Positions 28,275 through 38,221 of a stretch of DNA of 64,000 nucleotides are shown here, piece by piece; positions within the stretch are counted from its first letter, which is position 1, and the number at the start of each line of letters is the position of its first letter. A model generated the notes under the pieces. That model saw only the letters and a program-made list of their open reading frames with translations, was not told where the DNA came from and made no database searches. The stretch lies in contig NZ_RJVG01000002.1 of NCBI RefSeq assembly GCF_003752155.1, positions 1 to 64,000 of the forward strand, given 5' to 3'. Both the position numbers and the translations under genes were made by a program. The stretch is from Mobilisporobacter senegalensis (lineage in GTDB: Bacteria; Bacillota; Clostridia; Lachnospirales; Lachnospiraceae).

Positions 28275-29435
28275 ATGGATAGTGCAAAAAATATTTTGAA
28301 AAAAAACACCATGGTATTTGTATTAATATTAGTTACATTATTTTTCACATGGATGACGGGAGGTAAAATGCTATTACCTCAAAATGTGAATAACTTAATC
28401 GCACAGAATGCATATGTATTTATATTGGCTGCCGGTATGCTGCTATGTATCTTAACGGGTGGTAATATTGACCTTTCTGTTGGTTCAATAGTATGCTTTG
28501 TAGGAGCTATTGGTGGTATGTTAATGGTAAAAGGCGGATGGAACATTTTTGCTGCTATACTTATTATGATAATAGTAGGGCTTGCAATTGGTGCTTGGCA
28601 AGGGTTCTGGATAGCATACGTTAGAATTCCCCCATTTATCGTAACATTAGCAGGTATGTTTGTATTTCGTGGCCTGTCAAATGTTGTTTTGGAAGGTATG
28701 ACAATTGCGCCTATGCCGGACAACTACTTAAATCTTTTCAACAGCTACATACCAGATGTATTTGGTGGAAACCCTGCTTTTAATCTGACAAGTATGGTCA
28801 TAGGTATTTTGGGATGTGTCATCTATGTTGCAGTGGTAATTAGAGGACGTCTTAGCAGAGCTAGAAAAGGTTATGAAATGGAAAAACTATCTGGTGTAAT
28901 AGTAAAATGCACGGTGATCTGTTTCGCACTTCTTGCATTTACATTTAGACTGGCACAATATAAAGGTATTCCAACAGTATTGATCTGGGTTGGAGCAGTT
29001 ATCGCAATTTATGCTTACATTACTTCTAAAACTACAATTGGACGTTATTTCTATGCTGTAGGCGGTAATGAAAAAGCAACAAAGTTATCAGGGATTAATA
29101 CGAACAGAGTTTATTTTATTGCATATATCAACATGGCATTTTTAGCAGCCGTTGCAGGTATGGTTACAATCGCACGTTTGAATTCTGCAAATCCAACAGC
29201 AGGTACAAACTATGAAATGGATGCGATTGGTTCCTGCTTCATTGGGGGGGCATCTGCTTATGGTGGTATTGGTACCATTCCGGGAGTTGTAATTGGTGCT
29301 ATTTTAATGGGTGTTATCAACTTAGGTATGAGTATTATGGGGGTTGATGCCAATTATCAAAAAGTTGTAAAAGGTCTTGTATTATTAGCGGCAGTTATAT
29401 TTGACGTTGTATCTAAGAGAGAAGGCAATAAATAA
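28275..29435 (+). CDS. gguB: Sugar ABC transporter permease (GguB/MmsB-type)
   Basis: A 386-residue CUT2 permease with about ten TM helices. The conserved motif GGNIDLSVGSIVCFVGAIGG, the pore-side IPPFIVTLAGMFVFRGL and the C-terminal AIGSCFIGGASAYGGIGT match the XylH/GguB group. It begins three bases after the ATPase stop. Works with the ATPase and ChvE-like lipoprotein to import monosaccharides. Confidence 0.94.
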   Translation: MDSAKNILKKNTMVFVLILVTLFFTWMTGGKMLLPQNVNNLIAQNAYVFILAAGMLLCILTGGNIDLSVGSIVCFVGAIGGMLMVKGGWNIFAAILIMIIVGLAIGAWQGFWIAYVRIPPFIVTLAGMFVFRGLSNVVLEGMTIAPMPDNYLNLFNSYIPDVFGGNPAFNLTSMVIGILGCVIYVAVVIRGRLSRARKGYEMEKLSGVIVKCTVICFALLAFTFRLAQYKGIPTVLIWVGAVIAIYAYITSKTTIGRYFYAVGGNEKATKLSGINTNRVYFIAYINMAFLAAVAGMVTIARLNSANPTAGTNYEMDAIGSCFIGGASAYGGIGTIPGVVIGAILMGVINLGMSIMGVDANYQKVVKGLVLLAAVIFDVVSKREGNK

Positions 29436-29488
29436 TTACCTTTTGAATAATATTCTAGTGAAAGCCTATAATAATGAGGTAGCTGTGT

Positions 29489-31201
29489 ATGACGAAAGAG
29501 AAGAAGAAAAAAGTTGCTCTTAGTATCGGCAAGAAGATTAATATATTTGCAACTGTTATTATTGTTGTAATGACTGTAATCATTATATTTTTAGCATATA
29601 AAGCGTTGGATTATAATATTCAGTATTCCAGTGTACTGGAGAACATTAATAAAATACAATATATTAAGGTGCAATCCGTCTCCATTCCAAAAGCAATTAA
29701 GTCTGAAAGCATTACTGGTGGACTTATTGAGGAAAGTGAGTATCCAGACATCATTGATACCATGGTTCAAAATATGGAAAGTGTTAAAAATAGTGTTGAT
29801 AAAGATGGAGTATTTGCATCTACTTTATCCCAGGCAACTCAGGTCGAAAATCAATTAGGTCAATTCAGGGGAATTTTTGATGAATATGTAAAAGTGACCA
29901 ATGGAGAGTTTTCAGCAGCAGGTCAGCAAGAAGTATCTAAATTAGAATTAGCAGGCAGCATGGTTAATCTGAATGCAGACACTTTAATGAATCTTGAACT
30001 TTCAAGAAGTATGAAACTGAAAGAAACCATATCCAAAGAATTTACAACTCTTATTACTGGTATTATTGTAATTATAATATTTTGTGCAGGACTGTTTTTT
30101 ATATTAACTTTAATAATATCAAGGAAAATATCAAAACCCCTTACAATCTTAACAAATGGCTTGGAGACTATGGCAAGTGGAGATCTAACAGGGGAAAAAG
30201 TTATTGTAAAAACGAAGGATGAAATTAAAGTATTAGCAGAAGCATTTAATATTATGAAGGGAAGTATTACTCAAATCGTAGGAAAAGTAAGCAGTGTGAC
30301 AGAACAGATTGAAGATGCTTCCAGAGTCGTAGGAAAAAGTGTGGAACGAAACAGTGAAAATGGTATACAGGTAGCACATGATATTGACAATATGTCAAAA
30401 TCTATGAATAGACAAAATGAAGAGACGAAAAATACAATGGAGCAAATTGTGGTAATGGAGAGTATTTCCAAGGAAATTGATGAAAGTGCGAACCATATTT
30501 CCGGTAGCGCAAAGAAATCTTTGGAGAGTGCCATGGGCGGAGATGAAAGTATCTCTATCTTTGTAAAACAGTTATCTAATGTAAATCAGGTAATGAAAAA
30601 GACCACAGAAACTTCCAGAACATTGACATCCCGTACTCAGGAGATGAATCAGATACTTAGCTCGATCTCAGAGATAGCAGAACAAACGAATCTCCTTTCT
30701 CTGAATGCTTCTATCGAAGCTGCGAGGGCAGGAGAAGCTGGGAGGGGATTTACTGTAGTTGCAACAGAAATAAGAAAATTAGCGGAAGATTCTCAAAAGG
30801 CAGTAGAAAAGATTGGCTCCATTATTGGAGAAGTTCAATTTGAAGCTTCCGATATGAGTATTAAAATGGAAGAGGGTTTGGAGCAGCTTTTAAAAGGAAA
30901 TGAACTTGCAAAACAGACAAAGAATAATTTTGATATGATAAAAGCTGATACAAAAATAGTGAATGATGATGTGAAAGAGATACTGGAAGGTATACATAAA
31001 TTAACCAGCATCATTCATAAAGTATCAGATAGTATGAAACTAATTGGTGAGGCGACGGATGAGAATGTTGCTGCAACTACTGATATTAGTGAAAGCGTAA
31101 ATGCAGAAGCCATCTATATGAAAGAGATGACAAATACTACATCAAAGCTTCGTGAATTAGCTGATTATCTGGAAGAAGAAGTATCTAAATTTAAACTATA
31201 A
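29489..31201 (+). CDS. Methyl-accepting chemotaxis protein
   Basis: A 570-residue chemoreceptor: TM1 (~20-42), a helical outer domain of ~145 residues without Cache motifs, TM2 (~188-212), HAMP (~213-265) and a long cytoplasmic signalling coiled coil with the conserved hairpin tip [23 protein letters not shown]. It is the last gene of the sugar-transport operon (53 bases after the permease, GAGG site), so it probably signals the presence of the transported sugar, perhaps by docking a sugar-loaded binding protein as Trg does with RbsB. Ends at a terminator. Confidence 0.93.
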   Translation: MTKEKKKKVALSIGKKINIFATVIIVVMTVIIIFLAYKALDYNIQYSSVLENINKIQYIKVQSVSIPKAIKSESITGGLIEESEYPDIIDTMVQNMESVKNSVDKDGVFASTLSQATQVENQLGQFRGIFDEYVKVTNGEFSAAGQQEVSKLELAGSMVNLNADTLMNLELSRSMKLKETISKEFTTLITGIIVIIIFCAGLFFILTLIISRKISKPLTILTNGLETMASGDLTGEKVIVKTKDEIKVLAEAFNIMKGSITQIVGKVSSVTEQIEDASRVVGKSVERNSENGIQVAHDIDNMSKSMNRQNEETKNTMEQIVVMESISKEIDESANHISGSAKKSLESAMGGDESISIFVKQLSNVNQVMKKTTETSRTLTSRTQEMNQILSSISEIAEQTNLLSLNASIEAARAGEAGRGFTVVATEIRKLAEDSQKAVEKIGSIIGEVQFEASDMSIKMEEGLEQLLKGNELAKQTKNNFDMIKADTKIVNDDVKEILEGIHKLTSIIHKVSDSMKLIGEATDENVAATTDISESVNAEAIYMKEMTNTTSKLRELADYLEEEVSKFKL

Positions 31202-31232
31202 AATTTCGCTGATCAGACTTTACAGATTAAGG

Positions 31233-31264
31233 CACTCTCGTCCGAACAGGAGCGGGAGTGTTTT
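31233..31264 (+). terminator. Terminator after the transport/chemoreceptor operon
   Basis: CACTCTCGTCC (31233-31243) pairs with GGAGCGGGAGTG (31249-31260) with a bulge, followed by TTTT. Confidence 0.75.
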
Positions 31265-31281
31265 GTTATGGACAACAAAAA

Positions 31282-31310
31282 TTGACAAGAAAGTGACATT
31301 GATATGATAA
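31282..31310 (+). promoter_or_regulatory. Promoter block B of the pentose regulon
   Basis: TTGACA (31282-31287), 17 bases and TGATAA (31305-31310). Aligned without gaps to block A at 19876-19904, it has a 17-base identical core and matching -10. TGACA is repeated 11 bp apart. The remaining ~200 bases to the xylulokinase start show no other recognisable signal. Confidence 0.65.
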
Positions 31311-31516
31311 GTTTAAGGATGAAAAACTAATAATAATATTATATAATAAGCTTACATAATGAATTGGTAAGAAACTGTTTAAACCCAAGGTTATGTGTTT
31401 GATGTCAAGATTTAACCATTATTAAATATGAAATTGAAAACTTGCAGATCTAAAACTTGTGCCAAATATGAAAAACGAATCATTTATGTATGAATGAATA
31501 TTTAAGGAGGTAAATT

Positions 31517-33040
31517 ATGAACTATTTAATCGGTATTGATGTAGGAACATCAGCTACAAAAACAGTTCTATTTGATGAAAAGGGTTCTGTGATCGCATCT
31601 GCATCAAAAGAATATCCTTTATATCAGCCAAGAAATGGTTGGGCAGAACAGAATCCAGAGGATTGGAAGGATGCCACACTTGAAACCTTAAAAAAGGTGA
31701 CAAGTACATCAGGGATAAAGGCTGGAGATATTAAGGGGATTGGTTTATCTGGTCAAATGCATGGACTTGTAATGCTTGATGAAAAAGGTGAAGTAATCCG
31801 CCCTTCTATTATCTGGTGCGATCAAAGAACCAGAGCGGAAGTGGAGGATATGAACCGTCTGATCGGCAGGGAACGTTTAATTGAAATTACTGCAAATCCT
31901 GCCCTGACTGGGTGGACTGCTGCAAAGATACTATGGGTAAAGAAGAATGAACCTGAGAACTATAAAAAATGTAAACACATTTTATTGCCAAAAGATTATA
32001 TCAGATATGTATTAACCGGTGAATTTGCAACAGAAGTATCTGATGCAAGTGGAATGCAGCTTTTAGATGTTCCAAATCGTTGCTGGTCCGATGAAGTCTT
32101 GGAAAAACTTGATATTGATAAATCCTTACTTGCAAAAGTATATGAATCATTTGAAGTAACAGGTTATGTATTACCAGAAGTGGGAGAAATAACAGGCCTT
32201 ACAAAAAACACAGCGGTGGTTGGCGGTGCCGGTGATAATGCAGCAGCGGCTGTTGGCACAGGGATAGTAAGAGATGGAACTGCATTTACTACAATAGGTA
32301 CATCCGGCGTTGTTTATGCTCACAGCAGTAAGATAACGATAGATCCTAAGGGAAGAGTCCATACCTGCTGCAGCGCTGTTCCAGGTGCATGGCATGTTAT
32401 GGGAGTTACTCAAGGAGCCGGGTTATCATTAAAATGGTTCAAAGATAATTTCTGTCAGGATTATGTGTGGGAAGCAGAAAAACAAGGTGTAGATGTATAT
32501 GATCTAATTAATAAAGATGTGGCTGAGCAAGAAATTGGCAGCAATAAATTATTATATCTTCCATATCTGATGGGAGAGAGGACCCCACATTTGGACCCGG
32601 ATTGCAGAGGGGTATTCTTTGGGCTTTCAGCAATTCATACAAAACCGGATATGATTCGTTCCATTATGGAGGGTGTATCTTTTTCATTAAATGATTGTAA
32701 TCATATCCTGCAGGAGATGGGGATTCATGTAGAACACATGATGGCTTGCGGAGGAGGAGGTAAGAGCCCTATCTGGAGACAGATGTTAGCTGATATGTAT
32801 CAGTGTCAGGTTAAGACTGTAAAACAGGAAGAAGGACCAGCCCTTGGAGTAGCAATACTGGCAGGTGTAGGTACTGGCGTTTTTGAAAGTGTTGAAAAAG
32901 CATGTGATTCATTAATAACCGAGGATAAGAATAATACTCCAATTCATGAGAATATAGAGAAGTATGAACAGCTATATGAAGTTTATAAGAAATTATATCT
33001 TGACTTAAAAGATACTTTTAAACAATTAGCAACAATATAA
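31517..33040 (+). CDS. xylB: Xylulokinase (FGGY carbohydrate kinase)
   Basis: Phosphorylates D-xylulose to D-xylulose 5-phosphate. The 507-residue protein has IGIDVGTSATKTVL (Asp8), GLSGQMHGLV (Met81-His82, a xylulokinase signature), IWCDQRT, the catalytic Asp240 in GGAGDNAAAAVGTG and the C-terminal ACGGGGKSPIWRQMLADM. Typical full length. TAAGGAGG lies before the ATG. First gene of the catabolic operon with two putative isomerase-type genes; no xylA is seen in the window. Confidence 0.93.
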   Translation: MNYLIGIDVGTSATKTVLFDEKGSVIASASKEYPLYQPRNGWAEQNPEDWKDATLETLKKVTSTSGIKAGDIKGIGLSGQMHGLVMLDEKGEVIRPSIIWCDQRTRAEVEDMNRLIGRERLIEITANPALTGWTAAKILWVKKNEPENYKKCKHILLPKDYIRYVLTGEFATEVSDASGMQLLDVPNRCWSDEVLEKLDIDKSLLAKVYESFEVTGYVLPEVGEITGLTKNTAVVGGAGDNAAAAVGTGIVRDGTAFTTIGTSGVVYAHSSKITIDPKGRVHTCCSAVPGAWHVMGVTQGAGLSLKWFKDNFCQDYVWEAEKQGVDVYDLINKDVAEQEIGSNKLLYLPYLMGERTPHLDPDCRGVFFGLSAIHTKPDMIRSIMEGVSFSLNDCNHILQEMGIHVEHMMACGGGGKSPIWRQMLADMYQCQVKTVKQEEGPALGVAILAGVGTGVFESVEKACDSLITEDKNNTPIHENIEKYEQLYEVYKKLYLDLKDTFKQLATI

Positions 33041-33064
33041 TGAGAAATTTAGAATCTGGTTGTT

Positions 33065-33089
33065 TCAGTTGGAGTTCATCTCCAACTGA
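33065..33089 (+). other. Intercistronic hairpin
   Basis: TCAGTTGGAG (33065-33074) and CTCCAACTGA (33080-33089), perfect 10-bp stem, 5-base loop, 26 bases before the next ATG. No T-run. Confidence 0.75.
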
Positions 33090-33115
33090 TCAGGCAGTAG
33101 GAAAGAAGGGTATGC

Positions 33116-33742
33116 ATGAGTTTACAAATTAAAAAGGTTGAAGACGATAGCTTTCGAAAATATGGAAGGATTATAACAGAATATGATGTGACACCTTTAT
33201 TAAAGGTTATGGATTCTACTCCACTACCAGAAGATGTAATTTATGTTCCATCTGTAGAAGAATTAGAAGCATTTCCAGTATCAAAACAATTTGAAGACGG
33301 AATGTATGGTGGATTACCAATCCAGATCGGATACTGTAATGGACATAATCATTTATTAAATGCAGTGGAATATCACAGAAATTCAGAAATTAATATAGCT
33401 GTTACTGATATGATATTAATCCTTGGAATACAACAGGAGATTAATGATGATTTTACATATGAAACAAATAAAATGGAAGCTTTTCTTGTACCAGCCGGAA
33501 CAGTAGTTGAACTTTATGCAACTACACTGCATTATGCACCATGTGGTGTGGAGGGAAAAGGATTTAAAGGAATTGTAATTCTTCCTAAAGGGACCAATAC
33601 TGATTTAAGTACTCAACCTGTAAAAACAGGAGAAGAAGCTTTATTATTTGCAAAGAACAAATGGTTAATAGGTCACAAAGATTCCGGATTAGAGTCTGTG
33701 GGAGCATTTATTGGTTTGATTGGAGAAAATTTAAGTGTGTAG
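33116..33742 (+). CDS. DUF4867-like cupin-type protein
   Basis: A 208-residue protein resembling DUF4867, a family of unknown function found in Firmicutes sugar operons. The central GYCNGHNHLLNAVEYHRNSE (72-91) has His77, Glu85, His87 and Glu91, a plausible cupin metal set, followed by FLVPAGTVVELYATTLHYAPC, the second cupin strand pair. Its place between xylulokinase and a FucI/AraA-family enzyme suggests a sugar isomerase or epimerase, but this is inference. AAGAAGG precedes the ATG. Confidence 0.75.
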   Translation: MSLQIKKVEDDSFRKYGRIITEYDVTPLLKVMDSTPLPEDVIYVPSVEELEAFPVSKQFEDGMYGGLPIQIGYCNGHNHLLNAVEYHRNSEINIAVTDMILILGIQQEINDDFTYETNKMEAFLVPAGTVVELYATTLHYAPCGVEGKGFKGIVILPKGTNTDLSTQPVKTGEEALLFAKNKWLIGHKDSGLESVGAFIGLIGENLSV

Positions 33743-33822
33743 AAAGCATTTCTCATACGGAATGATATCAATTAATTTAAAAGGATTAATAAATCACATA
33801 TAAACATAATGGAGGTAATGAT

Positions 33823-35307
33823 ATGAATAATATACCAGTTTTAAAATTAGGAATTGTAGCTGTAAGCAGGGATTGTTTTCCAATGAGTCTTTCAGCGAAT
33901 AGAAGAAAGGCAGTTGTAGCTGAATATACTAAGAAAGGTCTGGATATTTTTGAATGCCTGACAACTGTTGAGAATGAGGTACATATGCGTAAAGCCCTTG
34001 AAGAAGTTAATAATGCCGGATGTAATGCATTAGTAGTGTTTCTTGGTAACTTTGGACCTGAAACATCAGAGACGTTATTAGCCAAAGAATTTAATGGACC
34101 AGTTATGTTTGTGGCGGCAGCAGAAGAAGCAGGAGACAAACTTTTAGATGATCGTGGAGATGCTTATTGTGGCATGTTAAATGCCAGCTATAATTTAAAG
34201 CTGCGTAATATTAAAGCATATATACCAGAATATCCAGTTGGGACAGCAAAAGAAGTAGCAGATATGATCGAAGAGTTTGTACCAATTGCAAAATCAGTAA
34301 TTGGCATTGAAAATTTAAAGATAATATCCTTTGGACCACGCCCACAGGATTTTCTGGCTTGTAATGCACCAATCAAACAATTATATAATTTAGGTGTTGA
34401 AATCGAAGAGAATTCAGAATTAGACTTATTTGCTGCTTTTAATGATCACAAGGATGATCCTCGTATTCCAGAAGTGATGAAGAGTATGGAAGCAGAACTT
34501 GGTGATGGCAATAAAATGCCAGGAATCTTACCAAAGTTAGCTCAATATGAATTAACATTATTAGATTGGGCCAAACAACATAAAGGTTCCAGAGAATTTG
34601 TTGTATTTGCTAATAAATGCTGGCCATCATTCCAAACACAATTTGGTTTCGTTCCTTGCTATGTAAACAGCCGTTTAACAGCCATGGGCATACCAGTATC
34701 TTGTGAAGTAGATATCTACGGTGCATTAAGTGAATATATTGGAACAGTAGTAAGTGATGATGTAGTTACTTTATTAGACATTAACAATTCAGTTCCAGCT
34801 GATATGTATAATGAAGAGATTAAAGGCAGATTTGATTACACTCATAAAGATACATTCATGGGATTCCATTGTGGTAATACAGCGGCGTCTAAACTCTCCT
34901 TCTGTGAAATGAAGAATCAAAAGATTATGGCGAGAGCATTAGAACCAGATCAAGAACCAAATATTACAAGAGGTACTTTAGAAGGGGATATCATTCCTGG
35001 AAAAATTACATTCTTCCGTTTACAAAGTACAGCAGATGCTGAATTGACCGCATATGTAGCAGAAGGCGAAGTATTACCAGTGGCTACAAGATCATTTGGT
35101 GCAATCGGTGTATTCGCTATTCCGGAAATGGGAAGATTCTACAGACATGTGTTAATTGAAAAGAATTATCCACACCATGGAGCAGTTGCATTTGGACATT
35201 TTGGTAAAATACTATTCGAAATATTTAAATATCTGGGAGTAGAAGAATTAGGATTTAATCAGCCAAAGTCAATGTTATATAAAACGGAGAATCCATTTGG
35301 GGCTTAA
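33823..35307 (+). CDS. L-fucose/L-arabinose isomerase family protein
   Basis: A 494-residue protein of the FucI/AraA superfamily (LGIVAVSRDCFPMS, NALVVFLGNFGPE, FANKCWPSFQTQFGFVPCYVNSRL, GFHCGNTAASKL). These enzymes interconvert aldoses and ketoses with Mn2+. Because it is co-transcribed with xylulokinase and no XylA is present, I infer it makes the ketopentose (for example D-xylulose) used by the kinase; D-arabinose or another pentose is an alternative substrate. TGGAGG precedes the ATG. Last gene of the operon; no hairpin terminator is obvious after it. Confidence 0.85.
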   Translation: MNNIPVLKLGIVAVSRDCFPMSLSANRRKAVVAEYTKKGLDIFECLTTVENEVHMRKALEEVNNAGCNALVVFLGNFGPETSETLLAKEFNGPVMFVAAAEEAGDKLLDDRGDAYCGMLNASYNLKLRNIKAYIPEYPVGTAKEVADMIEEFVPIAKSVIGIENLKIISFGPRPQDFLACNAPIKQLYNLGVEIEENSELDLFAAFNDHKDDPRIPEVMKSMEAELGDGNKMPGILPKLAQYELTLLDWAKQHKGSREFVVFANKCWPSFQTQFGFVPCYVNSRLTAMGIPVSCEVDIYGALSEYIGTVVSDDVVTLLDINNSVPADMYNEEIKGRFDYTHKDTFMGFHCGNTAASKLSFCEMKNQKIMARALEPDQEPNITRGTLEGDIIPGKITFFRLQSTADAELTAYVAEGEVLPVATRSFGAIGVFAIPEMGRFYRHVLIEKNYPHHGAVAFGHFGKILFEIFKYLGVEELGFNQPKSMLYKTENPFGA

Positions 35308-35313
35308 TCAGTA

Positions 35314-35340
35314 ACATAAATCCAGTACTAGCATATATTA
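35314..35340 (+). promoter_or_regulatory. SigK-type promoter of collagen-like gene 1
   Basis: AC (35314-35315), 16 bases, CATATATTA (35332-35340), an exact match to the mother-cell SigK pattern AC-N16-CATANNNTA. The surrounding ACATAAATCCA and TAGCATATATTAT are shared with the promoter at 38146. Confidence 0.75.
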
Positions 35341-35388
35341 TAGAGGGAGTATCTTTTCCCAATATGATTTGTAACTGGAGGAATTCAT

Positions 35389-36330
35389 ATGGATGATTAT
35401 AATAAAGATTTTCCTGATGTAACTATCAGTTCATGGGATAACGGTTCACGTAGATGTCATTCATCCAGACCACCGTGTACACCTTGCTGTATAGGTCCAA
35501 CTGGTCCACAAGGTCCACGAGGAGCAACCGGTCCACAAGGCCCACAAGGTCCACAAGGCCCACAGGGACCACAAGGTCCACAAGGCCCACAGGGACCAGC
35601 GGGAGCAACCGGCCCACAGGGACCACAGGGTCCGGCAGGTCCAGCAGGCCCAGCAGGCCCACAAGGCCCACAAGGTCCAGCAGGAGCAACCGGTGCACAA
35701 GGCCCACAGGGCCCAGCAGGAGCAACCGGTCCACAAGGTCCACAGGGACCAGCAGGTCCAGCAGGAGCAACCGGTCCGCAAGGTCCACAAGGTCCGCAGG
35801 GCCCAGCAGGCCCAGCAGGAGCAACCGGTCCACAAGGTCCACAAGGTCCACAGGGCCCAGCAGGTCCAACTGGAGCAACCGGTCCAACCGGTCCAACTGG
35901 AGCAGCTAATGGCCTGAATGCCTACGGAGGACTCTATAATAACACACCTCAGATTCTCCTTCTTGCAATAGGAGTTAGTACTCAGATACCATTACCTTCT
36001 GTTATGCCACTTCTGAATGTGGCAGCTACACCAGCGAATAGCTTAACTGTAGCTCAGGCAGGAACTTATGAGATTAATTATAATCTTATCAGTTCAATTT
36101 CTGTTGCAGTAGCACTTTCCCTGGCAGTTCGGGTGAATGGAGTTATTATTCCATCAGCAGAGATAACCAGGTTACTTGCTGTAAATACAGAATCAATCTT
36201 TAACGGCAGTGTAATTGTTGATCTTCCGGCCGGAGCAGTTATAGATATGACAGTTCGTACCTTACTTGCAGCTAGTTTAACTTTAGGTACTGGAGTGAAT
36301 GCAACACTTACTGTAAAAAGATTGAATTAA
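35389..36330 (+). CDS. Collagen-like spore-surface protein 1
   Basis: A 313-residue protein in three parts: a 35-residue leader ([11 protein letters not shown], then Cys at 23, 30, 33, 34), about 46 uninterrupted Gly-X-Y triplets (36-173, mostly GPQ, GPA and GAT), and a ~140-residue Ala/Leu/Val-rich globular C-terminus that resembles the trimerising domains of BclA-type proteins. There is no signal peptide, as expected for proteins assembled on the spore from the mother cell. The repeat DNA is GC-rich compared with neighbours. The SigK-type promoter and homologous partner at 38222 support an exosporium or coat filament role. GPT triplets may be glycosylated. Start from CTGGAGG. Confidence 0.88.
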   Translation: MDDYNKDFPDVTISSWDNGSRRCHSSRPPCTPCCIGPTGPQGPRGATGPQGPQGPQGPQGPQGPQGPQGPAGATGPQGPQGPAGPAGPAGPQGPQGPAGATGAQGPQGPAGATGPQGPQGPAGPAGATGPQGPQGPQGPAGPAGATGPQGPQGPQGPAGPTGATGPTGPTGAANGLNAYGGLYNNTPQILLLAIGVSTQIPLPSVMPLLNVAATPANSLTVAQAGTYEINYNLISSISVAVALSLAVRVNGVIIPSAEITRLLAVNTESIFNGSVIVDLPAGAVIDMTVRTLLAASLTLGTGVNATLTVKRLN

Positions 36331-36370
36331 GTTTCACTTGATAAAAAACTGAATAGACCTTAAATTATAA

Positions 36371-36435
36371 ACCACCCGCTGTGATTACTTTTCTTATTAG
36401 AGCTTTCTAATAGGATTGTATTCACAGCGGGTGGT
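36371..36435. terminator. Long hairpin between convergent genes
   Basis: ACCACCCGCTGTGA (36371-36384) pairs perfectly with TCACAGCGGGTGGT (36422-36435); inside, TTATTAGA and TTTCTAATA form a second stem. Poor T-runs, but the location between two 3' ends fits a terminator. Confidence 0.7.
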
Positions 36436-36444
36436 GTTAATTAA

Positions 36445-37965
36445 TTATTCCACATATGTTTTAAGTATTGCATCAATATAATCATCAATTACCTTTACAT
36501 CGGATCTGTCTTTAATTTTTTGTAAGAACCCTTTCATATCAGCATCTAGCAGATAATTATTTAACTGAGTCATCATATCATATGATTTATCTGCTGAAGT
36601 TGGAAGGCTGAAATCCTGATAAGGTACTTCTTTTGCAGTTAAAGCTATATTAACAAGTGATTTTCCGCTTTGTAATATATCAAAGATGAAATCCTGTTTG
36701 TTAGAATCTCCATTGCATTTTACTTTAATATTCAGGCCATTGAATAGTTTACTTGTAACATCAAATTCACCATTTATAAAACCAGTATTATCTTTTTGTG
36801 TATATTTAACATCTTTAAAATTGACATTAATTACTTCTGGAGACTTTTTACTTGATTCTTGCATGGAGATCTTAACAGTACCTGTAGCTCCGCTTAATTT
36901 AGCGGTAAAACTTCCTGTACCACGGAGAATATCATAATCTTTTTCACTAATCCAGGCATCAAGACCAACAGTTGTACCTTTTCTTACTGTTTTGTAACCA
37001 AGTTTTAAATATTCTTTATCAGTATTAACGATAATGCTACGTCCTACAATATTGTCATTTTTGTCAACCCAGATAGACATGGTAAGAACTGTTGAACCAT
37101 TTGATTTCTTCAGTGCTTTAAGATCACTGGCGATATCTTTCATAGCTTTTTTAATACTATTGTTGTATTCTGTTTTTGTACAAATATTAAGGTCAATTAA
37201 AGTATCTCTAAGGCTTGTATCCGCTTGTGCTGATTTTAGAATATCATTAGCGATATTTAAACCAGTTCTTTCATTAATGCGTACCGTCAATCTTGTATAT
37301 TTAGAACTTACCTTATCTACAGTGACAGTTTCATCTTTTTTCATTGTTACATTAGATACTTTATTAATTGCTATTGCAGAATATTTTTTTAGAATTTTAT
37401 TAAGCACATCTGCTGGTATTGGAGCGTTAAAATAATTCAACATTTCTTCCTGAAGGTTAGCAGAAGGAGCATTAGCATATAAATCTTTTAATGATACTTT
37501 AAGGAATGATTTGCTTAAATCAGGGATTAAATAGTAGTATAATCCATTTAAATCTGCGTATGTTTCAACAGAAGTAAGCTGTTTATCATTTGCGTAGAAG
37601 TTCATAGCAGACTTGGTCTTTGTCCCTTTAACCATACTAATGACAGATGCCTTTAAACTTGTTAATCCTTCCAATCCCAAGCCATTAGCAAAGGTTGGAT
37701 CCAAGGTTGCTTTTAATGTGACCTCCGCACCTGACTCTTGTTTTAAAGCTTCCTGATATGCAGAAATATAAGAGGAGTATCCTTTCGTGAGAGAGTCAAT
37801 CTGCTTGTTTATATTTGCTTTTTCGACTTGCTGATAATACTTCAATGGACTTAATGCTGCTTTAGATATACTAGTTGCTGGTGAAAATAGAGAAAAAATC
37901 ATAGAAAATAATGCAATCCAGGCAGTTAATTTCATCCATTTCTTTTGGTTTCTTTTTTGGTTCAT
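36445..37965 (-). CDS. Secreted protein of unknown function
   Basis: A 506-residue protein with a long signal peptide (basic start, TM-like core ~12-33, ending SISKAAL). The mature part is a repeated mix of strands and helices without catalytic motifs that I recognise (AKLSGATGTVKISMQES, NVNFKDVKYTQKDNTGFINGEFDV). The pattern of amphipathic strands recalls LolA/LppX-like lipoprotein-fold domains, but that is weak. AAGGGGG precedes the ATG. It is convergent with collagen-like gene 1 and divergent from collagen-like gene 2. Confidence 0.65.
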   Translation of the reverse strand: MNQKRNQKKWMKLTAWIALFSMIFSLFSPATSISKAALSPLKYYQQVEKANINKQIDSLTKGYSSYISAYQEALKQESGAEVTLKATLDPTFANGLGLEGLTSLKASVISMVKGTKTKSAMNFYANDKQLTSVETYADLNGLYYYLIPDLSKSFLKVSLKDLYANAPSANLQEEMLNYFNAPIPADVLNKILKKYSAIAINKVSNVTMKKDETVTVDKVSSKYTRLTVRINERTGLNIANDILKSAQADTSLRDTLIDLNICTKTEYNNSIKKAMKDIASDLKALKKSNGSTVLTMSIWVDKNDNIVGRSIIVNTDKEYLKLGYKTVRKGTTVGLDAWISEKDYDILRGTGSFTAKLSGATGTVKISMQESSKKSPEVINVNFKDVKYTQKDNTGFINGEFDVTSKLFNGLNIKVKCNGDSNKQDFIFDILQSGKSLVNIALTAKEVPYQDFSLPTSADKSYDMMTQLNNYLLDADMKGFLQKIKDRSDVKVIDDYIDAILKTYVE

Positions 37966-38145
37966 TTTAATATCCCCCTTTTATGAGCTGTTGATAGCTG
38001 TTAATAAAATAACAATAGCAAAAGTTGTCAATCTTGTCAATTGTTTATAATCATTACAAAGATATATATGCTTCTTATTTGAGGAATATGAGAAACAAGT
38101 GTTAATTAAGCAGGAAAAGTCATTTGATACGGATGTCGAATATTA

Positions 38146-38172
38146 ACATAAATCCAATGTTAGCATATATTA
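38146..38172 (+). promoter_or_regulatory. SigK-type promoter of collagen-like gene 2
   Basis: AC (38146-38147), 16 bases, CATATATTA (38164-38172). Same spacing and nearly the same sequence as the promoter at 35314, followed in both cases by ~48 bases to the ATG with CTGGAGGAA. Confidence 0.75.
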
Positions 38173-38221
38173 TTATAGGGGTATTGCCCTATAAATATCA
38201 AGTTTAACTGGAGGAAACAAT

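Noticed and set aside
31440-31500. Possible CcpA cre site (ATGAAAAACGAATCAT)
   Set aside because: The CG is one base off the consensus position; too weak to claim.
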